From: an uncultured Eubacterium sp.
GTDB taxonomy: Bacteria > Bacillota > Clostridia > Oscillospirales > Acutalibacteraceae
NCBI GenBank assembly: GCA_944380635.1
Contig: CALWID010000014.1
Coordinates: 1 to 58,042, forward strand
DNA length: 58,042 bases
Direction: 5' to 3'
Shown here: positions 48,687-56,194 of the stretch, one piece after another
Position numbering within the stretch: the first letter of the stretch is position 1
How the letters are laid out: each line of letters begins with the position of its first letter
Made by a program: the position numbers and the translations under genes
Notes under the pieces: generated by a model
Database searches by the model: none
The model's input: only the letters and a program-made list of their open reading frames with translations
What the model was told of the DNA's origin: nothing

Positions 48687-49115
48687 ATGTCAACATTTAT
48701 GCCAAAGGCTGACGAAATCGAACGCAAATGGTATGTTCTTGACGCTGCGGGCAAGCCCCTCGGCAGAGTTGCGGCTGAAGCGGCTGTTCTTCTTCGCGGA
48801 AAAAACAAGCCAATCTTCACTCCCAATGTGGATTGCGGCGATTTCGTAATCATTATCAATACAGATAAAGCCGTTCTTACAGGCGATAAACTCAACAAAA
48901 AATTGTATCAGCATCACACAGGTTATATCGGCAACCTCAAAGAGGTTAAATACGGCACTCTTATGAAAGAAAAGAGCGATTTTGCTATGCAGCTTGCCGT
49001 TAAGGGTATGCTTCCCAGCACAACTCAGGGCAGAAAGCAACTTACAAGATGCCGCATTTATAAAGGCGCAGAGCACAAGCACGAGGCACAGCAGCCCGTT
49101 GCTTGGGAATTCTAA
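48687..49115 (+). CDS. rplM: 50S ribosomal protein L13
   Basis: 142 residues, full length. Conserved segments are RKWYVLDAAGKPLGRVA, NVDCGDFVIIINTDKAVLTG and the C-terminal HKHEAQQPVAWEF. It binds 23S rRNA early in large-subunit assembly. The GGAGGAAAG ribosome site precedes the ATG. It is followed after 16 bases by rpsI, the standard L13-S9 operon of bacteria. The codon pattern is that of highly expressed genes. Confidence 0.98.
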   Translation: MSTFMPKADEIERKWYVLDAAGKPLGRVAAEAAVLLRGKNKPIFTPNVDCGDFVIIINTDKAVLTGDKLNKKLYQHHTGYIGNLKEVKYGTLMKEKSDFAMQLAVKGMLPSTTQGRKQLTRCRIYKGAEHKHEAQQPVAWEF

Positions 49116-49131
49116 GGGAGGTTAAGAGATT

Positions 49132-49530
49132 ATGTACGAATCAAATCCATATTTCTACGGCACCGGCAGAAGAAAAGAATCAGTTGCGCGCGTTCGCGTT
49201 TATGCCGGCACAGGTAAGGTTACCATTAATGACAGAGATATAGACGATTATTTCGGCCTTGATACTCTTAAACTTATTGTAAACCAGCCTCTCGTTCTTA
49301 CTGATACTAAAGAGAAATTTGATGTTGTTTGCCGTGTAAACGGCGGCGGCGTTTCCGGCCAGGCAGGCGCAATCCGCCACGGTATTGCAAGGGCTCTTCT
49401 TCAGTATGATGAGTCTCTTCGCCCTGCTCTTAAAAAAGCAGGCTTCCTTACCAGAGACCCTCGTATGAAAGAAAGAAAGAAGTACGGCCTCAAGGCAGCA
49501 CGTCGTGCTCCGCAGTTCAGCAAGCGTTAA
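49132..49530 (+). CDS. rpsI: 30S ribosomal protein S9
   Basis: 132 residues. It has the S9 core [20 protein letters not shown] and [20 protein letters not shown], and the basic tail ending RAPQFSKR, which reaches the P-site tRNA in the 30S head. A GGGAGG ribosome site lies just before ATG. Second gene of the L13-S9 operon, followed by a terminator. Confidence 0.98.
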   Translation: MYESNPYFYGTGRRKESVARVRVYAGTGKVTINDRDIDDYFGLDTLKLIVNQPLVLTDTKEKFDVVCRVNGGGVSGQAGAIRHGIARALLQYDESLRPALKKAGFLTRDPRMKERKKYGLKAARRAPQFSKR

Positions 49531-49547
49531 TTGCGATTTGTTATTAC

Positions 49548-49577
49548 AACAGCCCCGCATTATTGCGGGGTTGTTTT
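49548..49577 (+). terminator. Terminator of rplM-rpsI
   Basis: AACAGCCCCGC with GCGGGGTTGTT around a 6-nt loop, followed by TTTTT. Confidence 0.88.
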
Positions 49578-49594
49578 TGTTATACAGCAATAAA

Positions 49595-49629
49595 AAAAGC
49601 CGCTTAAGAACACTGCTTAAGCGGCTTTT
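49595..49629 (-). terminator. Terminator of the DUF362 gene
   Basis: AAAAGCCGCTTAAG with CTTAAGCGGCTTTT around a 7-nt loop; symmetrical A and T runs allow both directions. It lies 72 bases past the DUF362 stop codon. Confidence 0.85.
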
Positions 49630-49700
49630 GCATAAAATATAAATAGTTTTAAGTTCGGTATAATTTTAAACTGTTTAACAGATGATTTTATAAATTACAA

Positions 49701-50705
49701 TTATTCGGCCTTAAAGGGTACTACATCTTTAACGGCGTCTTTCAGCGATATTTCGCAGTCGCCGTTGTCAATATCAATAAGTTTATATTTGTCATTACCC
49801 ATACCCAGTTCTTTCATATATGAAAGTTGGCGCAGTCCGTGGCGTGTTTCTATGCGTTCAACAAGGTCGTGGTGTTCATCCTCTTTAAGAGCGTAAACAA
49901 GGTCAACGGACGCCTGGTCAATTGCAAGAATATCCTTTGAGGCAAGTATGCCTATATTCGGCGTAACTACCGGCGCCGCGTCTACGCCCTCGCAGTCGCA
50001 CGATACGCTCATATTGCGCAGAACATTTACAAAAGTAATATGGTCTTTAAAATGGTCTACCGTGGCTTTTGAGGATTCCGTCATTCTTTCCATAAGTTCC
50101 TCTTGCGCAATGCTCCACATATCGTCCGAGCCCTCTGCGGTGTGTATCATCTTTTTGCCTATTCTGCCGTCCGCGCAGCCTATGCCGATATTTTTGTTTG
50201 AGCCTCCGAAACCGCCCATTGTGTGGCCTTTGAAATGAGTGAGCACAAACAGCGAATCATAGTTAAGAATATTTTTGCCCATATACATTTCAGTAAACCA
50301 TTTGCCGCCTTTTACAGGCAGTGCAACGGTGCCGTTTTCGTCCATAATATCCACGGGGCAAAAAGTCCAGCCGTTTGTTTTCAGCGTTTCACGGTGCTGC
50401 TCAGTGGTGTATCTGCCGCCTTCATAATAAGTGTTTGTTTCAACTATATTTGCGCCGGGCAGGTCATTTTTTATAAGCGCCTCAACCCACGGGCGCGGAA
50501 TGATATTCGGGCCGTGCGGCTCGCCGGTGTGAAGTTTGATGCCTATTTTGCCGGTAAGCGGTTCTGAAACGCGCTCAAATATTTTGCGCAGTCCGTCTGC
50601 GGAAAGATCTCTTGTAAAATATACGGTTGATTCATCACCCGTGCGCTCTTCATACGGAATGTAGTGTTCCCCGCCTGTGCCGGGAACTTTTTTTATTTCT
50701 GACAT
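49701..50705 (-). CDS. DUF362-domain protein
   Basis: 334 residues. The DUF362 core shows in GIKLHTGEPHGPNIIPRPW, IVETNTYYEGGRYTTEQH, VLTHFKGHTMGGFGGSNKNIGIGC and NIGILASKDILAIDQASVDLV. Many family members carry a C-terminal 2x[4Fe-4S] ferredoxin domain; this one does not, ending at SLKDAVKDVVPFKAE. Function is not established; the family occurs in anaerobes, and some members are linked to redox or Fe-S biology. The start has AAGGAGG. It stands alone with its own terminator. Cytoplasmic, no signal or membrane segment. Confidence 0.88.
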   Translation of the reverse strand: MSEIKKVPGTGGEHYIPYEERTGDESTVYFTRDLSADGLRKIFERVSEPLTGKIGIKLHTGEPHGPNIIPRPWVEALIKNDLPGANIVETNTYYEGGRYTTEQHRETLKTNGWTFCPVDIMDENGTVALPVKGGKWFTEMYMGKNILNYDSLFVLTHFKGHTMGGFGGSNKNIGIGCADGRIGKKMIHTAEGSDDMWSIAQEELMERMTESSKATVDHFKDHITFVNVLRNMSVSCDCEGVDAAPVVTPNIGILASKDILAIDQASVDLVYALKEDEHHDLVERIETRHGLRQLSYMKELGMGNDKYKLIDIDNGDCEISLKDAVKDVVPFKAE

Positions 50706-50884
50706 AGCGATTCCTCCTTAAGATATTCGGCGTAAAAACGAAAATGTGTTTTGCCGCCTATAACTATATTATAAAACATTAAAGTTACTTTAAGTCAAGA
50801 AATATTTTATTTTCGCTTTATATTTACAATTCAAAAGGATTGTAAATATTTCTAACCGCGAAACCCGTTGCGCCAGCGAAAAAA

Positions 50885-50910
50885 CAGCCGCAATACAATT
50901 GTTGCGGCTG
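50885..50910 (-). terminator. Terminator downstream of the small frameshifted gene
   Basis: CAGCCGCAA (50885-50893) pairs with TTGCGGCTG (50902-50910); on the minus strand it is followed by six T's, so it ends a minus-strand transcript arriving from about 51090. The rest of 50706-50880 is AT-rich, holding the DUF362 leader only. Confidence 0.65.
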
Positions 50911-50952
50911 AGTTTGCTTTTATGAAAATTACAAGGAAATTAAATTTTGATT

Positions 50953-51077
50953 TTACTTCTTTTTGATTGATTTACGAGCGCTGTATCTTCTGTATTCCCG
51001 AATAGCAATATCTGCTTTTTGCCGGTTGCTGATGCTTTTTAAAGTTTTGTTGCCCTGTTCGGATATTTTTCGTACAT
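50953..51077 (-). pseudogene. Possible small basic-protein gene with a frameshift, divergent to the XRE regulator
   Basis: On the minus strand AGGTG precedes an ATG at 51077 by 9 bases and opens a frame MYEKYPNRATKL that stops after 12 codons. One frame over, the sequence continues for ~30 codons as TLKSISNRQKADIAIREYRR and ends in a basic tail, with a terminator just after. A one-base shift in the CAACAAAAC run would join them into a ~41-residue basic protein. The good ribosome site and terminator support a real small gene, either mutated or with a programmed shift. No family recognised; small basic partners beside XRE repressors are common in mobile elements. Confidence 0.35.
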
Positions 51078-51091
51078 TTTAATTTTCACCT

Positions 51092-51106
51092 GTATAATTA
51101 TTATAC
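51092..51106. promoter_or_regulatory. Palindromic operator candidate between divergent small genes
   Basis: GTATAATTATTATAC is a perfect 15-bp palindrome centred between the two divergent start codons, and it contains TATAAT on both strands. AGGTG ribosome sites lie on either side. It is a natural binding site for the XRE repressor encoded next. Confidence 0.55.
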
Positions 51107-51117
51107 GAGGTGAATTT

Positions 51118-51456
51118 ATGAAATTCGGAGATATATTACGAGGATTGTTAGAAGAAACAGAAACCACGCAAAAGCAAGCAGCCGCCGAATTAAATTTACT
51201 TCCGGCAACTTTAGGGCGATATATTCGCAATGAACGAGAACCGGATATTGAAACCATTAAGCGAATCGCAAACTATTTTCATGTTTCTACAGACTATCTT
51301 TTAGATTATCAATCAGGCGGAACACATTCCCATACAGAGGATGAGGTGTTGAGAATTTTTCGCTTAATGACTCCGAAACAACAGGCTATATATGTGGAAC
51401 AAGGAAAAGCCGTTGCACGGTTGAATAAAAAAGAAGAAACGGCAAAATCATCATAA
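51118..51456 (+). CDS. XRE-family HTH regulator, phage-repressor-like
   Basis: 112 residues. The N-terminal Cro/C1 domain (5-62) reads ILRGLLEETETTQKQAAAEL then LNLLPATLGRYIRNEREPDIETIKRIANYFHVSTDYLL. The C-terminal part includes HSHTEDEVLRIFRLMTPKQQAIYVEQGKA, a helical tail found in repressors of mobile elements. The start has ACGAGGTG. A palindrome covers its promoter, suggesting autorepression. It lies just outside the tRNA-bounded island and may belong to an older element at the same site. Confidence 0.87.
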   Translation: MKFGDILRGLLEETETTQKQAAAELNLLPATLGRYIRNEREPDIETIKRIANYFHVSTDYLLDYQSGGTHSHTEDEVLRIFRLMTPKQQAIYVEQGKAVARLNKKEETAKSS

Positions 51457-51545
51457 TGAATTTCAAAAAGAAGGATTTATAGTTTGCTGTGTGCGTTTTC
51501 AACATCAGCGAATACTGTTTTTAACAAAGAAAAAACTAATTAAAA

Positions 51546-51579
51546 ACGGCAGAGCGTTTACCCTCTGCCGTAATTTTTT
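51546..51579 (+). terminator. Terminator of the XRE gene
   Basis: ACGGCAGAG pairs with CTCTGCCGT around an 8-nt loop, followed by AATTTTTT. Confidence 0.85.
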
Positions 51580-51590
51580 ATATAAAAATA

Positions 51591-51635
51591 AAAAATCCGA
51601 AAGCATCGCGATAAAGGTGAGTTTCGGATTTTTAT
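51591..51635 (-). terminator. Terminator downstream of the tRNA-Ala remnant
   Basis: AAAAATCCGAAA pairs with TTTCGGATTTTT across a ~20-nt loop; on the minus strand it lies immediately after the encoded CCA end of the tRNA. Confidence 0.75.
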
Positions 51636-51640
51636 CTTTT

Positions 51641-51716
51641 GGTGGAGCATAGGGGATTCGAACCCCTGACCTCCACACTGCCAGTGTGGCGCGCTCCCGA
51701 ACTAATGGGTAAACGA
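51641..51716 (-). tRNA. tRNA-Ala (GGC), intact 3' part, disrupted 5' part
   Basis: On the minus strand the 3' part is normal: anticodon stem CCACA/TGTGG with loop CTGGCAG (anticodon GGC), T-arm AGGGG TTCGAAT CCCCT, acceptor strand ATGCTCC with the U expected for the Ala G3-U70 pair, then ACCA. The 5' part fails: where GGGGCAT and a D-arm should be, the sequence is ACCCATTAGTTCGGGAGCGCG, with no matching acceptor strand and too few bases for a D-loop. It looks like a tRNA gene broken or replaced on its 5' side at an integration junction. A functional copy must exist elsewhere. Confidence 0.6.
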
Positions 51717-51746
51717 CCCTAAAGGTTAATTTTTGACGGAAGAGGT

Positions 51747-52418
51747 TTATGTCAATGAATATTCCACTTCTTGCAATGCATCAAGTAACTGTTTGTCTTT
51801 AAAATATCCATCTTTATAAAATGCTATCCTTTTCACTATTTTTACAATTCCGATTAGTAGCGCTCCAATAAATACAATCGCTATTATTACATTAAGTAAA
51901 GCGTCACGCTCTTTATGTATTAAAGATGAAATTAAAGCACCTATCGGTACACCAATTAAATAATCGAACGCCCTATTATTTACAAAAGCGTATCTTGCTT
52001 CATATTTTGCCAAAACGGAATCGCATTCTTTTTTTAATAAATTCCGTTTTGAAACCGTATCGATTCCATGTTTCATTAATACAGATTGGATCTGGTCAAT
52101 ATATTCTTTGTATGCATTGTTTTGCTTTTCTATCTCATTATTTCGAGCTGGCTTATTCAGCAAAGAATCAAATTTTAATTCCATGACCATCTCACATGGT
52201 ATATAAAGAATCATTGGTATTAAACACCAGAAATAATTAATTGGTAATACATATATCACTATTGTAGAAACCAACAGCAAAATTGCTACTATAAGTATTG
52301 CCCAATGAAAAGTATTAAATAATTTCTTTATTTCGCTCCAAGATCTAAATCCCTTCAATTTTTTATCTGAGCAAGATTCGTATATATCACGCCTAACATC
52401 ATAGTATTTATAAGTCAT
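51747..52418 (-). CDS. Multi-pass membrane protein at the end of the CBASS operon, unknown function
   Basis: 223 residues. Predicted topology: cytoplasmic N-terminus of ~35 residues, two close membrane helices (about 38-60 WAILIVAILLLVSTIVIYV, and 62-80), a ~75-residue cytoplasmic region with a helical, charged stretch (NNEIEKQNNAYKEYIDQIQ), a weak hydrophobic segment near 155-170, and a strong helix 178-200 (LLNVIIAIVFIGALLIGI), then a short tail. No catalytic motif. It starts 19 bases after the Cap15-like gene on the same strand and is AT-rich like the rest of the island. It is not among the CBASS effectors I recognise; the coiled helix between TM pairs is reminiscent of SLATT-type pore proteins, but I do not claim the match. 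Confidence 0.75.
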   Translation of the reverse strand: MTYKYYDVRRDIYESCSDKKLKGFRSWSEIKKLFNTFHWAILIVAILLLVSTIVIYVLPINYFWCLIPMILYIPCEMVMELKFDSLLNKPARNNEIEKQNNAYKEYIDQIQSVLMKHGIDTVSKRNLLKKECDSVLAKYEARYAFVNNRAFDYLIGVPIGALISSLIHKERDALLNVIIAIVFIGALLIGIVKIVKRIAFYKDGYFKDKQLLDALQEVEYSLT

Positions 52419-52437
52419 TTGATTAAATACTCCTATT

Positions 52438-53118
52438 TCAGTTAAATTCTTTTTTGATATTTACTTTTTCATTTATAGGTTCAGTTTTGACTAATTGAAT
52501 TTTACCGTGTGTACCGTCGTCACGATCCGTAAAATATTTTCCCTTTAAGGCACCGTCTTTACAGTGAAAAATATTACAGCCATCATGCTTTCTTGTTTTC
52601 CAATTAGGATTATTAGAATCATTGATATATGTAAAGGTTAAAATACTACCTTCTATATCATCAACATACAATGAGGCGGTTTTACTATACGATGAAGACG
52701 ATTCACCAAATTCACATTTAATTGAAATTTTATTCCAATCTTGTTTTATAGTAACATTACAACCGCCCATCTTTGGCTGGCCCTTATCATCAATATATGA
52801 AGATAAATAACTCCCATTCCACTCTCCATTTAAATCAGGTATATTGTGAAGTTTTTTAAACACTTTGGTCTTCCATAAAAATTTAATATAAAGGAAATAT
52901 ATAATCCCAAATATTCCTAAAACAGAAACTTGACTTATTGAAATTCCTATTTTATCGCATTGAGAAATTAAAACAGAAATAAAGCCAATTTTATTTCCAA
53001 GAAAATCAATAAAAAGATTCATAGGACTATATAACAATGAATTTAATATAAAGCTAATTACCATAATGATTATAATAGCGTTTTTTCTATAATCAGTATT
53101 AAGTGAATAGTTGTGCAT
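52438..53118 (-). CDS. Cap15-like CBASS effector (two TM helices plus beta-barrel, S-2TMbeta type)
   Basis: 226 residues. Two N-terminal membrane helices (about 12-32 and 62-84) are followed by a beta-rich soluble domain (about 90-215) starting LNGEWNGSYLSSYIDD, with VTIKQDWNKISIKCEF, LTFTYINDSNNP, a central HDGCNIFHC and LKGKYFTDRDDGTHGKIQL. This layout matches the SMODS-associated 2TM beta-strand effector Cap15, whose barrel binds a cyclic dinucleotide and whose oligomers disrupt the inner membrane, killing the infected cell. The position after Cap3 in a CD-NTase operon supports it. The match is by architecture and motif spacing, not a computed alignment. Its start sits just after the Cap3 stop. 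Confidence 0.82.
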   Translation of the reverse strand: MHNYSLNTDYRKNAIIIIMVISFILNSLLYSPMNLFIDFLGNKIGFISVLISQCDKIGISISQVSVLGIFGIIYFLYIKFLWKTKVFKKLHNIPDLNGEWNGSYLSSYIDDKGQPKMGGCNVTIKQDWNKISIKCEFGESSSSYSKTASLYVDDIEGSILTFTYINDSNNPNWKTRKHDGCNIFHCKDGALKGKYFTDRDDGTHGKIQLVKTEPINEKVNIKKEFN

Positions 53119-53126
53119 ATATTCAT

Positions 53127-53606
53127 TTAACCTTTCATCAATTTTTCATATCTAAATTTTCCGCCGAATTTGCTATCAACGACGCCAATGAACAAGTTAC
53201 CGGTATTGCCTAAAATAATCATAAAAAAATACCGAAACACATTAGTTCCGTCTTTATATAATTGATTAATTAGTCTTTTATCAGTTATTGATGGTATCGG
53301 CTCATTTACTGAATGCGTATGCCATTCTCCCATATAATTAACTATTCCATTACTGGTTTCCCACATTTCGTTTATTTGTTGTTGCGTACAATTTTTATTC
53401 CGAATAAACGAAGTTTTAGAGGAACGATCGTAAATAGAAGGAACGGTAACATTACTAATAACATATGTATCATTATTCAACTCTTTTTTTCCTAAAAGAA
53501 TACCTCCCGATTCATTGCTACCATCAATTTGTCTGTATTTATTTATTTCATCAATAACTTCTTGATTAATTATCAGTTTTAACCCATCGGGAAAATTGAT
53601 ATCCAA
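53127..53606 (-). CDS. Cap3-like JAMM/MPN metalloprotease (deconjugase)
   Basis: 159 residues. A complete JAMM zinc site: Glu32 in NESGGILLGK, and EWHTHSVNEPIPSITD giving His96, His98, Ser106 and Asp109 with the exact H-x-H-x7-S-x2-D spacing. In type II CBASS, Cap3 cuts the bond by which Cap2 attaches the CD-NTase C-terminus to target proteins, restraining the system. It starts with a TTG one base after the Cap2 stop codon, giving tight coupling. Order CD-NTase, Cap2, Cap3, effector is typical for type II operons. Confidence 0.9.
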   Translation of the reverse strand: MDINFPDGLKLIINQEVIDEINKYRQIDGSNESGGILLGKKELNNDTYVISNVTVPSIYDRSSKTSFIRNKNCTQQQINEMWETSNGIVNYMGEWHTHSVNEPIPSITDKRLINQLYKDGTNVFRYFFMIILGNTGNLFIGVVDSKFGGKFRYEKLMKG

Positions 53607-53607
53607 T

Positions 53608-55275
53608 TCAATCTATCCTTTCGATGTATTCAGAACCATTATCAAAGTTTTTCCATCTTTCATCTATAACCGCGTTAAATTCTTTACATTTTGACATATT
53701 GCCAAACCATATATAATGATAGTTTTTATCAGAATCAAATCTTTTCGATACTAATCTTTGAATAAAGCTATTCACAAAAATTTTGATATCCAGTCCTGAA
53801 TAAGGAACATATGTTGATTGGCATCCAGACTCTCTCTTGTACAATTCTGAAGCGTTTAATATAACACAATCTTCAAATTCCAAGTTATTGTCAAATAATT
53901 CATGATATATATCTTGAGGTTTATTAAGAATCAAAGCATGTCCGCATAATGCATACGGCTCCACCCAAAGCATAATAATAGGGACATTAATATTGTGGTT
54001 ATTAAAGTATTGCACAAAACGATACTCAATAGAAGCTCTTCCTATTGTTATAAAAATGTAATTACAATTATTAAATACATCAACGCTTTTATTTAAATAA
54101 CTATGTATATTATCAGAAAAAGTCTTAACTATAATGTTTGGATTGTGATTAATCAACTCTTGTTCGAGTGCTTTTGTTTTTCTTTTGCAAACTTGATTAA
54201 ATCCGCAATAATGTCTGCCGATATTCTCTTCAGTTAGAATTTGATTGTCAAATAATTTATATTTTGAAACGCCAACAGAAGCGAATCCCTCAGCCAAATG
54301 ACTTCCGAGGGAACCACAGCCTATAATGGCTACTTCTTTATCAAAAAAATAATTTTCAATGCCACCTCGACTAAACAATCTATCTTGTGAAATATTATGG
54401 ACTGAAAATCTTTCTATTGTTGTGTTTCCATAAACTCCCTTTACCGCTAACTCTATTGGACTTTTCCCTTTCCTAAAGCCATTAATATCTTTAAATGATT
54501 TTTGATAAAATCCGCAAAGTGCATAGCTCCCATTGATTTCCAGACCAAGTATAATTATATTGGTTTTGTATTTACTGGTTTCAATAAATCTTTTATAAAA
54601 TTTATAATACTTACTATAAGCTTTTATATATTCACCCGCGTCTCTATAAGTTAAAATTTTAGGATATGAATCCGAGGTAATAGGGATATAAATGCATTTT
54701 TTATCAATACAATTTTCATTGGCTATATTTAAATTAGAAAGATATATTTTGTAATCGTTATTTTGGCAAAAGTAAAAGTCATTATTCTTTAAGAGACAAT
54801 AAAGCATCTTTGGACTATCATCATTGTGAAAGGCAGAATAATATATAGATTTCTCTAAGCTTTTTGATGTTTTCCAGTAGGCTAAGCACTCATCATCAAA
54901 ATCCGAAAAATTCTTACCATTCAAACCATCACTCACTATCGAAAAAGCCTTTGTAATAGAAGTAACAACCAAATCATTTGGCATTCTGAAATCTGGTATA
55001 TTGGTTTCATTATCAAATAGGCAAACACTATTGTCGCTATTAATGTGAGGAATTCCCCTAATATTCGACACGCATGATTCTAATACATATATTTTGGGAA
55101 ACTCATATGGAAAAAACTTTGTTAATTCACAACGCAATTGTATGCTTTTGTTATTAATAACCTGGGAACATATAATATATTCTTCTTCACAACTAGACTC
55201 ATCGTGCAATACAATTATATTTTTTTTTGATAGTTCATCCTCAATATATTGATTATCGACCTGATCTTCCATCAT
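53608..55275 (-). CDS. Cap2-like E2-E1 fusion (ThiF family)
   Basis: 555 residues. The N-terminal E2-like domain (about 1-150) has PHINSDNSVCLFD with the candidate catalytic Cys85. A linker of ~150 residues follows. The E1-like ThiF domain (about 300-530) has the nucleotide motif IIGCGSLGSHLAEGFASVGV at 317-336, the second Arg/Asn motif ENIGRHYCG, and the catalytic Cys485 in ESGCQSTYVPYSG. Cap2 activates the C-terminus of the CD-NTase and conjugates it to proteins, priming second-messenger output. Its start overlaps the CD-NTase gene by 23 bases. Confidence 0.9.
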   Translation of the reverse strand: MMEDQVDNQYIEDELSKKNIIVLHDESSCEEEYIICSQVINNKSIQLRCELTKFFPYEFPKIYVLESCVSNIRGIPHINSDNSVCLFDNETNIPDFRMPNDLVVTSITKAFSIVSDGLNGKNFSDFDDECLAYWKTSKSLEKSIYYSAFHNDDSPKMLYCLLKNNDFYFCQNNDYKIYLSNLNIANENCIDKKCIYIPITSDSYPKILTYRDAGEYIKAYSKYYKFYKRFIETSKYKTNIIILGLEINGSYALCGFYQKSFKDINGFRKGKSPIELAVKGVYGNTTIERFSVHNISQDRLFSRGGIENYFFDKEVAIIGCGSLGSHLAEGFASVGVSKYKLFDNQILTEENIGRHYCGFNQVCKRKTKALEQELINHNPNIIVKTFSDNIHSYLNKSVDVFNNCNYIFITIGRASIEYRFVQYFNNHNINVPIIMLWVEPYALCGHALILNKPQDIYHELFDNNLEFEDCVILNASELYKRESGCQSTYVPYSGLDIKIFVNSFIQRLVSKRFDSDKNYHYIWFGNMSKCKEFNAVIDERWKNFDNGSEYIERID

Positions 55276-56191
55276 GTTTTAATACCCCCGGCGAGTTTGT
55301 TACAACATAAGATTTGTTAGAAGATTCCACTTTCGGAAATCTCGTTCCAAACAAATTCTGCAAAATTTCAGTTGCAGTTTCATCGTTATTTTCAAAAATT
55401 GCAGAGGATAAATCCTTCCTTAGATTTGTTAACGAAGAAAGAATCGTATTTTTTTTAGTATTACTTATGTTTTCAAACAAATTTTCACCCGGCGCGACAG
55501 GTTTAACACAAGAAAAATTTTTATCTAAAGTATTTAAAATTTTTTCTATTGTACGAAATAAAGCCTTATCATCCCTGTTGTCATAACCGTCAAAGTTCTC
55601 TGCGACTAAAATGGTTATTTCAATACCTTTCAACGGCACATTATTATATTCTTTCCATGCTTTTAGATATCTTACTAATCTCCTTAATTGCTCATCATTT
55701 TCATTAACTTTATCAATAAACCAATCGGTGAAAGCTTTAGGGTCGCTAAGCACCCAACCATTAGATTTATGTGCTAAATACGGTTCATCGTCCTTCATTA
55801 TGTAAATTGGCAAATCAATATGATATCCGTCTGCATAATTAACGCGTACACATGTATTCTTATCAGTTGAATCCAAAGAAGTTCGCTTGTCAGTTGCTTC
55901 TTTAACCCAATTATGAACCGAAGTGGCTGATGGCCACTCATTCTCGTTGCTGGAATATCCTTGCAAATAAACGCCATCGTCTAAATCGTAATCATCGGAT
56001 ATCGGATTAACTGTTGTTTTCATAGCAAAAGAACCCTGCCAGCAAAATTTCGGCTGTTTTTTGCTATTTTCTGAAAACCATTCCTTAATATCTGCTCTTA
56101 AAGCATCTCGCCCCGTCTTTAATTTATCGATTTTTGAAGCGGACAACTTAATTTTTCCATCAAATCCTATAAAACTACGATGTAAATTCAT
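55253..56191 (-). CDS. CD-NTase, cGAS/DncV-like nucleotidyltransferase of CBASS
   Basis: 312 residues. The nucleotidyltransferase core has Gly-Ser at WQGSFAMKTTVNP (53-54), the catalytic DxD in DDYDLDDGVYL (Asp69, Asp71) and the third Asp126 in GYHIDLPIY. A helical second half follows (LRRLVRYLKAWKEY, residues ~175-250). On phage infection it should make a cyclic di- or trinucleotide that opens the Cap15-like effector. The ribosome site GGAGAG precedes ATG; the regulator stop lies 3 bases upstream. The C-terminus ends HDGRSGR, so the Gly usual for Cap2-type conjugation is followed by one Arg, which is unusual. Confidence 0.9.
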   Translation of the reverse strand: MNLHRSFIGFDGKIKLSASKIDKLKTGRDALRADIKEWFSENSKKQPKFCWQGSFAMKTTVNPISDDYDLDDGVYLQGYSSNENEWPSATSVHNWVKEATDKRTSLDSTDKNTCVRVNYADGYHIDLPIYIMKDDEPYLAHKSNGWVLSDPKAFTDWFIDKVNENDEQLRRLVRYLKAWKEYNNVPLKGIEITILVAENFDGYDNRDDKALFRTIEKILNTLDKNFSCVKPVAPGENLFENISNTKKNTILSSLTNLRKDLSSAIFENNDETATEILQNLFGTRFPKVESSNKSYVVTNSPGVLKHDGRSGR

Positions 56192-56194
56192 CTT

